Origin: an uncultured Clostridia bacterium
GTDB taxonomy: Bacteria; Bacillota; Clostridia; Oscillospirales; Acutalibacteraceae
Length of the DNA stretch: 9,541 nt
Reading direction: 5' to 3'
Assembly (NCBI GenBank): GCA_946405565.1
Contig: CAMJHU010000036.1
Location: 1-9,541, forward strand
Shown here piece by piece: positions 1-6,251 of the stretch. Each line of letters begins with the position of its first letter. The stretch's first letter is position 1. Made by a program: the position numbers and the translations under genes. Under the pieces are notes generated by a model. The model was not told the origin of the DNA, searched no databases, and worked only from the letters and a program-made list of their open reading frames with translations.

Positions 1-82
1 TGCTGCCTGCCGGTGGCGCTGCCCCCGGTTCCCCGCAAGGGCGCTGCCCTTGACCCGGCAGGGAGCTCACCCCCTGCACCCC
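1..82. repeat. GC-rich element with nested and adjacent hairpins, possible dispersed intergenic repeat
   Basis: This lies downstream of the last gene of the operon. Three inverted repeats can be read directly. CCTGCCGG (6-13) pairs with CCGGCAGG (55-62). Nested inside it, AAGGGC (37-42) pairs with GCCCTT (46-51) around a 3-nt loop. GCAGGG (58-63) pairs with CCCTGC (72-77) around an 8-nt loop, and it competes with the outer stem. No T-run follows on either strand, so a classical intrinsic terminator is not supported, although the structure could still protect or end the transcript 3' end. From memory, similar GC-rich modules with GCCCTT-GACCC and CCCCTGCACCCC blocks recur between genes in gut Clostridia; that identity is an inference. 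The element may continue beyond the left edge. Confidence 0.5.
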
Positions 83-83
83 G

Positions 84-113
84 CGCTCCGCATTCGCTCC
101 GCATTCGCTCCGC
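84..113. repeat. 11-bp tandem repeat, about 2.7 copies
   Basis: The unit CGCTCCGCATT occurs perfectly at 84-94 and 95-105. A third, partial copy, CGCTCCGC, occupies 106-113 and reaches the first base of the TAG stop codon (113-115, minus strand) of the MmgE/PrpD gene. It connects that stop codon to the hairpin-rich element on its left. No function is apparent; replication slippage is the likely origin. Confidence 0.75.
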
Positions 114-1414
114 TAATTATTCGTTAATTCCGCCTTCCGATAAGCTCGCAGCGCCAGCGCGTAGGCAACGCCTCTTCCCAGCAGTTGCTCCGCCTTCCGA
201 CGGATATCTTCACGACTCATCGGATTTTCCGGGTCGCCCTTGGCATAATCCACCCGCTGCTGACAGAACGAACCGTCCTTCCGGAAAATCATTACGTTGG
301 CAATGCGCTTTTGCGCACTCTGCGCGGAGAATTCGGGGTTTTCCTCCACACTGACCTTATGGGCAAGTGCCAGAATCCGCTCGTCCCCCACAGTGTCGGA
401 GTCAAATGCCGCCACATCCGCGCGTCCCAGTATCAACGCCGCCGCCACGCTGTAAGGCATACTCAGCTTGGCGGAGGACGTCCCCGCGATATCGGTATGG
501 TCGTGTCCCCTGACCGCCAGACCGTAGGTTTCCACCACAATCCGCTCGATCTCGTCCGGGTCGCACTGTTCCCGAAGGGTAAGCGCGGCTTCAATCGCCG
601 AATGGCAGTGGCGGCAGGCGGCATAGGGTTTCACATAGATACGCTCGATTTCAAAATAATCGGTGATTTCGGTTGCCTTGGCGGGATTGCCCCCGTCGGC
701 AAAAAGCGCGAGGAAGCCGCGTTCACCGCCCAATATATCATCGGGACCCTTCCAGCCCGAATACCCCATATAGGCAGCGTTCACGCCGTCCAGCGCGGCG
801 CGACCGAGATTGTAGGGCTTGAGTTCGGAGCCTTGCTCCTGCATTTCCAGCATTCCCGCGGCACTGCCCACGGCACAGTCCAGCACCGTGCGAAGCTGCG
901 CGTCGTCCATGCCCAGCGCGTATCCCGCGCCGATGGCAGCGCCGATCGTGCCGCAGGTACCCGCCGTATGGAAGCCCTTCTTCTTATGGGCAGGCTGTAT
1001 CGCCAGCGCCGCGCGGCAGGCAGCCTCATAGCCCATGATAATGCCCCGCAGCACGTCCTCATATGCCAGATCGTTTTCCGCCCGCGCCGCTTCCACCGCT
1101 GTGACAATTGCCGCGCCGAGGTGAATCATGGCGAACCGCTGTCCGTCGTCCAGCTCCAGCGCGTGCGCGTTGAAGCCGTTGATCAGACAGGCGGTACTGC
1201 GGTCGGTCAGGAGCGGAAGCCCTTCGATCAGGCAGACGCCCTTAGGCATACGGTCAAAATACCCGCTCCACCGGTCGCGATTGGCACGTGCGCCAGCCTC
1301 TGTCACCGCCAGATAATCATACAGGCAGTCCTTCGCCTTTTCTAGGATATTCTCGTTGATTTGCACGGACTTGTCTCTCAGATACGCCAGAAAATCCGTC
1401 GAAAGATTTGCCAT
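113..1414 (-). CDS. MmgE/PrpD family protein (2-methylcitrate dehydratase-like fold)
   Basis: A 433-residue protein of the MmgE/PrpD family, which includes 2-methylcitrate dehydratase, cis-aconitate decarboxylase and iminodisuccinate epimerase; length is normal. Visible family landmarks: an N-terminal helical domain with HALELDDG (84-91), GFHTAGTCGTIGAA (147-160), ELKPYNLGRAALDG (197-210), KPYAACRHCH (262-271), SAKLSMPYSVAAA (314-326) and a C-terminal GDPENP (393-398). H149, K199, H271 and Y321 fall where active-site residues occur in cis-aconitate decarboxylase, from memory and without an alignment. The substrate cannot be read from the sequence. It is cytoplasmic, with no signal peptide or membrane segment. 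The ATG is preceded by a strong GGGGAGGAG site. It is the last gene of the operon, 51 nt after the dehydrogenase, and probably acts with it on a small carboxylic acid. PrpD enzymes in propionate catabolism sit with citrate synthase and lyase genes, which are absent here. Confidence 0.9.
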   Translation of the reverse strand: MANLSTDFLAYLRDKSVQINENILEKAKDCLYDYLAVTEAGARANRDRWSGYFDRMPKGVCLIEGLPLLTDRSTACLINGFNAHALELDDGQRFAMIHLGAAIVTAVEAARAENDLAYEDVLRGIIMGYEAACRAALAIQPAHKKKGFHTAGTCGTIGAAIGAGYALGMDDAQLRTVLDCAVGSAAGMLEMQEQGSELKPYNLGRAALDGVNAAYMGYSGWKGPDDILGGERGFLALFADGGNPAKATEITDYFEIERIYVKPYAACRHCHSAIEAALTLREQCDPDEIERIVVETYGLAVRGHDHTDIAGTSSAKLSMPYSVAAALILGRADVAAFDSDTVGDERILALAHKVSVEENPEFSAQSAQKRIANVMIFRKDGSFCQQRVDYAKGDPENPMSREDIRRKAEQLLGRGVAYALALRAYRKAELTNN

Positions 1415-1432
1415 TCCTTCTCCTCCCCTGTG

Positions 1433-1463
1433 TTCAATGGTTCAATGGTTCAATGGTTCAACG
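1433..1463. repeat. 8-bp tandem repeat in the spacer before the MmgE/PrpD gene
   Basis: The unit TTCAATGG (CCATTGAA on the coding strand) occurs three times without mismatch at 1433-1440, 1441-1448 and 1449-1456. A degenerate fourth copy, TTCAACG, follows at 1457-1463. The array fills most of the 51-nt spacer between the dehydrogenase stop codon (1466-1468) and the ribosome binding site of the downstream gene (about 1420-1428). Copy-number change would alter spacer length but no reading frame. The octamer GGTTCAAT, a rotation of the unit, also occurs once in another spacer at 6249-6256. Confidence 0.9.
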
Positions 1464-1465
1464 TT

Positions 1466-2434
1466 TTATTGTTTCTGATACGGCGCGATTTCCTCCAGCC
1501 GTCCCGCGTCGTATAAGGCAATATTGCGCATGGCATCGTGCATCATGGCGCGGAAGGAATCGTAGGTCACACCGCCGATATGCGGGGTGAGAATGACGTT
1601 GTCAAGTCCCAGCACGGGATTGTCGGCGGCAATCGGTTCCTGCTCGTGTACATCCAGCCCGGCAAAAGCGAGCTTGCCGCTTTTGAGCGCTTCGGCAACC
1701 GCCGCCGTATCCGCCAGTCCGCCGCGCGCGGTATTGATCAGAATCGCGCCGTCCTGCATTTCGGAAAGGGTATCCGCGTTTATCAGGTGGCGCGTCCCGT
1801 CGGTCAGCGGACAGTGCAGCGACACGATATCGGATTGCCTCAGCAGCGTGTCTATATCCGTATACCGCACGCCCAGTTCGCTTTCGCGGTCTTCGCTCAG
1901 ACGGAACGGGTCGTAATACAGCACCGTCACGCCGAAGCCCTTCAGCAGTCCGACCAGCGTGCGGGCAATGCTGCCCATGCCGATCAGTCCGACCGTGCGT
2001 CGGGAGAGTTCGCGGGTTCTCACGCCCTGCGCCTGTTTCTTCCAGATGCCGTTTGCCGTGTTGCGGTGAATCTCCGGCAGCCGCCGCAGACACGCCAGCA
2101 TCAGCAATAACGTATGCTCCGCGACACTTTCCGCATTGACGCCTGCATTGACATAGAGAGGTATGCCCTTCTCCCGCAGTGCGTCCAGATCCAGTGAATC
2201 CAGTCCCACGCCGGTGCGCTGCACCATTTTCAGGTTGACCGCCTTGTCCAGCACCTCGCGCGTGATTTTCACCCGCCCGCTCGCGAGCAGATAATCCGCT
2301 TCCGGCGCGGCTTGTTCCAGACATTCCTGCGAGTTTTCTTTCAGCATAAGCAGCCGGAATCCCTCCGGAACCTCCGCGCTCACAATTTTATACGGTTGCG
2401 ACGGATAGTGATTGGTCAGCAGAATGGTTTTCAT
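1466..2434 (-). CDS. D-isomer-specific 2-hydroxyacid dehydrogenase (phosphoglycerate dehydrogenase-like)
   Basis: A 322-residue NAD-dependent dehydrogenase that should interconvert a D-2-hydroxyacid and a 2-oxoacid. The substrate-binding domain is split around a Rossmann domain (about residues 100-290). The nucleotide motif is GMGSIA (152-157), and an Asp at 175 ending the second strand (LYYDPF) points to NAD rather than NADP. The catalytic triad is intact: R237 in NTARGG, E266 in DVHEQEP and H285 in TPHIGG. The Arg-Glu spacing of 29 matches E. coli SerA as I remember it. It lacks the C-terminal ACT regulatory domain of SerA, so a role in serine synthesis is not assured. The ATG at 2434 is preferred over an in-frame upstream ATG at 2476: it has AGGAG 10 nt upstream (2445-2449) and the family-like start MKTILLT, and the upstream choice would overlap the flippase gene. 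It follows the flippase by 19 nt and precedes the MmgE/PrpD gene, with which it may form a short pathway. Confidence 0.92.
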   Translation of the reverse strand: MKTILLTNHYPSQPYKIVSAEVPEGFRLLMLKENSQECLEQAAPEADYLLASGRVKITREVLDKAVNLKMVQRTGVGLDSLDLDALREKGIPLYVNAGVNAESVAEHTLLLMLACLRRLPEIHRNTANGIWKKQAQGVRTRELSRRTVGLIGMGSIARTLVGLLKGFGVTVLYYDPFRLSEDRESELGVRYTDIDTLLRQSDIVSLHCPLTDGTRHLINADTLSEMQDGAILINTARGGLADTAAVAEALKSGKLAFAGLDVHEQEPIAADNPVLGLDNVILTPHIGGVTYDSFRAMMHDAMRNIALYDAGRLEEIAPYQKQ

Positions 2435-2453
2435 GATCGCTTTTCTCCTGCCG

Positions 2454-3911
2454 TCAGAATTTTTTGATTTTGGCAAGCATGGGTTTTGCCATGCCCATTA
2501 TATATTCAAAGGATTCCAGCTTGAACACCTTCGAGCCGACCAGATACAGGATACCGCCGAGCGTCACCTGCATCAGCAGAATCACCGCGTTGTGCAGCGG
2601 CAGATATTTGAGCGGGAAAATGCACACGCCCATCGCCAGCGACAGCAGAATGCTCGGCAGCATATCCTTGATCTGCGCCGCATAGCCGTATCCCAGCAGT
2701 TTCTTGTTGGGTCCCGCATTGATGAGCTGGCTGCAAATGCTGCTCACAAACATACTGTACGCCATCGCCATCACACCGAACCACATCGTGGAAAGCAGCA
2801 GCGCCATTCCCACCAGTTTCTTTTCGATTTCCAGCTTGAGGAAGAGGTCGCTCTTCCCCATCGCCTTGATCGCGTTGAGATTGGCGGCGTGCAGGGGACG
2901 GAACATATAGGTGATGCAGAAAATCCGCAGAAACGGCACGCAGGGCAGCCATTTGTCGGTCAGCAGCAGCGAAATCAGCGGCTCCGCCACAAACGCGATG
3001 CCCATCATCATGGGCGCCATCGTATAGATGCTCACCGTAATCGAACGGCGGGTCATGCTTTTTACATGGTCGCGGTCATCCTGCACATTCGACATCGACG
3101 GCAGCAGCACGCTGTCAATCGAGGTGTTGATGTTGTTGACCACCAGATTCGGGAACTGCTTGCCCTTATTGTAAAACGCCAGATCTTCCCCGGAATACAT
3201 CTTGCCGATGATGAGCTGTCGCAGATCGTTGTAAACCGTATCCAGCAGGCTCGACACCAGCAGCTTCCAGCCATAGGAAAACAGCCCTTTCAGACGCTCC
3301 CATGAGAACACCTTCTTGGGGCGCCATTTCACGGTAATCCACAGAATACAGGTGTCAATCAGCAGATTGATCACCTGCTGCGCCACCAGCGCCCACACGC
3401 CGAAGCCCTTCATCGCCATCACGATACCAGCCACGGCTGCCACAATCGTGCCGCCCAGCGTGGAAAAGAAGAACCGCTTGAACAGCATATTCCGCGAAAC
3501 ATACGCCTGCTGCACATTCTTCACGCCCGAAATCAGCACCGTCAGACCCAGCACACGCACCAGCCAGACCATTGACATATCGTTGTAAAAACGCGCAATC
3601 AGCGGAGCGCACAGGAAAATCAGCCCATACAGAACCGAACAGAATACGATATTGGTATAAAACACCGTGGAAAAATCCACATCATCCGCGTCCTTCTTCT
3701 GGATCAGCGCGTTGCCCAGACCGCTGTCCACAAAGACCTGCAAAATCGTGGTAAACACGGTAATCAAGGCAATCGTGCCATACACGGAAGGGTCGAGAAT
3801 CCGCGCCAGCACCACCGATACCACAAACGCGACAAGCTGTGCGCCGCTTCTCTCCGCCAGCCGCCAGATAAAATTGGAAACAAAACCCTTTCTGCTAGTC
3901 TGATTGCTCAT
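2454..3911 (-). CDS. Wzx-type lipid-linked oligosaccharide flippase (MOP superfamily)
   Basis: A 485-residue polytopic membrane protein of the polysaccharide-exporter branch of the MOP superfamily (Wzx/WzxC/TuaB-like), which moves undecaprenyl-linked repeat units across the cytoplasmic membrane. The amphipathic start SNFIWRLAERSG (12-23), followed by a hydrophobic helix and LARILDPSVYG (35-45), is typical. Hydrophobic segments recur along the chain, roughly at 24-37, 45-60, 82-104, 115-130, 152-167, 170-193, 292-318, 325-340, 365-395, 418-435 and 440-460. The conserved central stretch NLVVNNINTSIDSVLLPSMS spans 255-274. Length is normal. The ATG at 3911 is chosen because GGAGG lies 7 nt upstream (3919-3923) and because a longer in-frame reading would run through the polymerase gene. 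The preceding gene ends 28 nt upstream. The neighbouring polymerase and glycosyltransferases support the role; the substrate is unknown. Confidence 0.93.
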   Translation of the reverse strand: MSNQTSRKGFVSNFIWRLAERSGAQLVAFVVSVVLARILDPSVYGTIALITVFTTILQVFVDSGLGNALIQKKDADDVDFSTVFYTNIVFCSVLYGLIFLCAPLIARFYNDMSMVWLVRVLGLTVLISGVKNVQQAYVSRNMLFKRFFFSTLGGTIVAAVAGIVMAMKGFGVWALVAQQVINLLIDTCILWITVKWRPKKVFSWERLKGLFSYGWKLLVSSLLDTVYNDLRQLIIGKMYSGEDLAFYNKGKQFPNLVVNNINTSIDSVLLPSMSNVQDDRDHVKSMTRRSITVSIYTMAPMMMGIAFVAEPLISLLLTDKWLPCVPFLRIFCITYMFRPLHAANLNAIKAMGKSDLFLKLEIEKKLVGMALLLSTMWFGVMAMAYSMFVSSICSQLINAGPNKKLLGYGYAAQIKDMLPSILLSLAMGVCIFPLKYLPLHNAVILLMQVTLGGILYLVGSKVFKLESFEYIMGMAKPMLAKIKKF

Positions 3912-3939
3912 ACATCCGCCTCCGAAATAGCCAATAAAA

Positions 3940-5259
3940 TCACGCGTGCAGCTTGAACCGCAGCGATCGCTTCTTGGTGTAGATATTGCCGAATTCCACC
4001 TGCTGGGTGATTTCCGGTAAGTAATACATCGTAAACAGAACCGTGTAAAAACCGAAGTTCCACAGTTCTCCCACAATGCCCGCAATCAGGAACGCGCCGA
4101 GCGTCATGCCCAGAATCGCCCCCAGCGAGCTTTGCTTCATACGGAACTGCTGTATCATGCACAGCACCACGATGGTGACCAGCACCGCCGCGCCCACGAT
4201 ACCGCATTTCAGCGTGATATCCAGCAGCGCGTTGTGCGCATGGCTCGCCTTGAAGCCTTCCATCGTCAAATGGCTGTTTTCCAGTGCCACCAGACCTTCG
4301 CCGAAAATCGGTTTCTGCCGGATCACTTTCATCGCGGCGTCCCAGATCACCGTGCGATTGGTCAATGTCACGTCGCGGTTGAGCGTGCTTTCAATGATAT
4401 GGGAAAAAATATCAATGCGCCGCATGAATACGATGATCACTTCCAGCACGATATAAATGATGGAGATCATCTTGAGATTGAACAGTTCAAAGTTGGAAAT
4501 GTTGAGATACAGCAGCAGCGCCGCAAACAGCGCAATCACCGCAATGGACGTACTGGAGTCCACCAGAATCAGCACCGTCACGCCCGAAAGCATAAGCAGC
4601 AGCGTGAGGAACGAGCATTTCTTATGATTGATGCGGTCGAGAATGGACGAAAACGCGATGGACGGAATGACAATGTTGCGAATGGCGTTTTTCTGTCCGA
4701 AAAGCCAGTAGTCGCCCTGTTCGCGGAAGCCCATCGTATCGTATTTCAGCAGCACCACCGCGAAGTTGACCACCGCGACAGCCGCAAACACCGCCGTCAG
4801 CACGCGGAAGGACCGCAGTGCCGTGTGGTGCATGAAGATATCACAGATGACATACGCGCCCATCAGCACATAGATTCGCTCAAACGCGGTAGCCATATGA
4901 CCGCCCCCGTGCCATGTGCTGAAAAGCTGCAAAAAGGACAGCACCACCACCAGTCCAAACATCACAAACTGCTTGCGGAGGCGATCCTTGATCGCGGGAA
5001 GATTTCTGACAAAGAAATAGCATTCATACAGAAACAGCGCCAGCGTCTCCGCTCCCTGCAAGCGCTTGATCCACATCAGAATATTGCCCAGTCCCGTAAA
5101 GCCCAGTCCCTCGGGCGGGAAAAAGGGCAGCAACACCAGAAACGCCGCCAGATAGCGGAAGAAATTAATGAGATTCTCATTGGTCAGTCTGATCTTCGGA
5201 ATGCGGATCACGATCTTTCCGAAGGATTTTCTGGAAGTCATTTCGCCGGTCACGCTCAT
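3940..5259 (-). CDS. Wzy/WaaL-type O-antigen polymerase or ligase family membrane protein
   Basis: A 439-residue protein with many hydrophobic helices, among them about 35-48, 72-86, 98-114, 128-143, 151-171, 217-233, 237-252, 264-279, 352-370 and 378-415. A large polar loop (about 280-350) carries the Wzy/WaaL hallmarks: NRTVIWDAAM (301-310), KPIFGEGL (316-323) and SHAHNALLD (339-347). GQKNA (188-192) matches another conserved block. Such proteins polymerise lipid-linked repeat units, or ligate a glycan to its acceptor, on the outer face of the membrane. In this operon, next to a Wzx, polymerase is the more likely role. The start ATG overlaps the upstream glycosyltransferase stop codon as ATGA (5256-5259), with GGGAG almost abutting it, so translation is probably coupled. 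A second in-frame ATG at codon 7 lacks an evident ribosome binding site. The C-terminus is basic (KKRSLRFKLHA). Confidence 0.9.
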   Translation of the reverse strand: MSVTGEMTSRKSFGKIVIRIPKIRLTNENLINFFRYLAAFLVLLPFFPPEGLGFTGLGNILMWIKRLQGAETLALFLYECYFFVRNLPAIKDRLRKQFVMFGLVVVLSFLQLFSTWHGGGHMATAFERIYVLMGAYVICDIFMHHTALRSFRVLTAVFAAVAVVNFAVVLLKYDTMGFREQGDYWLFGQKNAIRNIVIPSIAFSSILDRINHKKCSFLTLLLMLSGVTVLILVDSSTSIAVIALFAALLLYLNISNFELFNLKMISIIYIVLEVIIVFMRRIDIFSHIIESTLNRDVTLTNRTVIWDAAMKVIRQKPIFGEGLVALENSHLTMEGFKASHAHNALLDITLKCGIVGAAVLVTIVVLCMIQQFRMKQSSLGAILGMTLGAFLIAGIVGELWNFGFYTVLFTMYYLPEITQQVEFGNIYTKKRSLRFKLHA

Positions 5260-6230
5260 TCTCCCTTTACATAGAACTTGTTGTACCGCATCAGAAACGC
5301 GTACAGCGGCGGGCAGTAATGCCGCAGATTCACCATCACCTTGTGCTTGAAGGTGTATTCATTGTAAAAGCGCCGGTATTCCGGGGACCGAATCGCTTGG
5401 ATATCGTCCTTTTCCAGCGCCATCTCAAATTCCGTCCGGGCTATCTGCTCTTCAAAGACCTCATGCCGTCTGCCTTCGGAGTATTCGTCCGCGGCTCGGA
5501 GCATATCGATCTGACGGGTGAGATTCTTGATTTTCTTCTGCGCGTCGTCGCCCAGTTTTTTTGTCCAGGAACCTGTGCCGCCGAAACGGTAGACCGACAT
5601 ACAGTCACCGAAGTAATGAATGTTACCTTCCAGCGCCAGATAAATGCTCATGGGATAATCGCCCACGCCCTTCTGCATCCGCAGAAACGCCGGACGGTTC
5701 TCGGCAAAACGCCGCGCATACATCAGCGAGCTGGTGTGGTAACACGCCATACCGCCCTTGATCACGTCCTCCAGTCCCAGATCACGGTCTTCCTCCGGGT
5801 AATTGAGGAATTCCTTGCCGTTGGTCATATTTTTGACCATCGTGTTATGCACGCAGGCGGAATATCCCTCGTGGGATTCCAGAAAATCCACCTGCCGCTG
5901 GAGCTTATGGGGGTCGGTCCAGTAGTCGTCCCCTTCACAGCAGGCGATGTACTTTCCCTTCATCATAGGCAGCATGAATTTGGTAAACACCGGCACCCGC
6001 TGGGAATACTGGTTCTCGGTCTGATAAATCGGGCGCATGAGGTCGGGATATTTCGCCTCATACTCCCGGATAATCTCCGCCGTGCGGTCGGTGGACGCGT
6101 CGTCATGTATCACGATCTCATATCGGAAATCCGTCTCCTGTCCCACAAATCCGTCGAGACACTGCCGGATATAGTTTTCATGGTTATAGGCTTTGCAGTA
6201 AATGCTCACCATCACTTGCTCCTGCCGCAT
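5256..6230 (-). CDS. Family 2 glycosyltransferase (third GT2 of the operon)
   Basis: A 324-residue GT-A fold enzyme expected to transfer a sugar from a nucleotide sugar to a lipid-linked acceptor on the cytoplasmic side. Motifs: VSIYCKAYNHENYI (8-21), IHDDASTDRT (41-50) for nucleotide binding, EGDDYW (99-104) containing the metal-binding DxD equivalent, and GVGDYP (188-193) supplying a candidate catalytic base, D191. No transmembrane helix is evident. Two starts are plausible. The ATG at 6230 has AAGGAGG at 6242-6248, a long 11-nt spacing. The ATG at 6212 (M7) has AGGAG at 6219-6223 with 6-nt spacing and begins right at the conserved VSIYC strand. The longer form is listed. Codons 222-225 (Thr-Lys-Lys-Leu) contain an A7 run (5556-5562). 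The donor and linkage cannot be predicted. The gene follows its upstream neighbour by 21 nt and overlaps the polymerase by 4 nt. Confidence 0.92.
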   Translation of the reverse strand: MRQEQVMVSIYCKAYNHENYIRQCLDGFVGQETDFRYEIVIHDDASTDRTAEIIREYEAKYPDLMRPIYQTENQYSQRVPVFTKFMLPMMKGKYIACCEGDDYWTDPHKLQRQVDFLESHEGYSACVHNTMVKNMTNGKEFLNYPEEDRDLGLEDVIKGGMACYHTSSLMYARRFAENRPAFLRMQKGVGDYPMSIYLALEGNIHYFGDCMSVYRFGGTGSWTKKLGDDAQKKIKNLTRQIDMLRAADEYSEGRRHEVFEEQIARTEFEMALEKDDIQAIRSPEYRRFYNEYTFKHKVMVNLRHYCPPLYAFLMRYNKFYVKGE

Positions 6231-6251
6231 ACTTCCCTCTCCCTCCTTGGT

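Noticed and set aside
37..51. The AAGGGC/GCCCTT hairpin as an intrinsic terminator of the operon
   Set aside because: A 6-bp stem with a 3-nt loop is present, but no T-run follows it on the minus-strand transcript, so termination cannot be claimed.
1..103. A possible small minus-strand gene starting in the 11-bp repeat and running off the left edge
   Set aside because: An open frame with a GGAG-ATG context exists, but its codons are made of the repeat and hairpin element, giving a low-complexity Gly/Ala/Arg peptide; there is no sign of a real gene.
128..200. The 12-bp direct repeat TCCGCCTTCCGA at 129-140 and 189-200
   Set aside because: Both copies lie in the MmgE/PrpD reading frame and encode Arg-Lys-Ala-Glu in helical sequence. 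Coincidental codon reuse is enough to explain them.
185..1345. A 386-codon open frame on the plus strand
   Set aside because: It is fully antisense to the MmgE/PrpD gene, whose protein matches family motifs throughout. The plus-strand product is rich in Arg, His and Gly with no domain, as expected of a shadow frame in GC-rich coding DNA.
2412..3305. A 297-codon open frame on the plus strand
   Set aside because: It is antisense to the flippase, rich in His, Gln and Arg, and a typical shadow of a membrane-protein gene.
4132..5274. A 380-codon open frame on the plus strand
   Set aside because: It is antisense to the polymerase gene. Its product is dominated by His, Gln, Arg and Asp, the complement of a membrane protein's hydrophobic codons, and has no ribosome binding site or recognisable motif.
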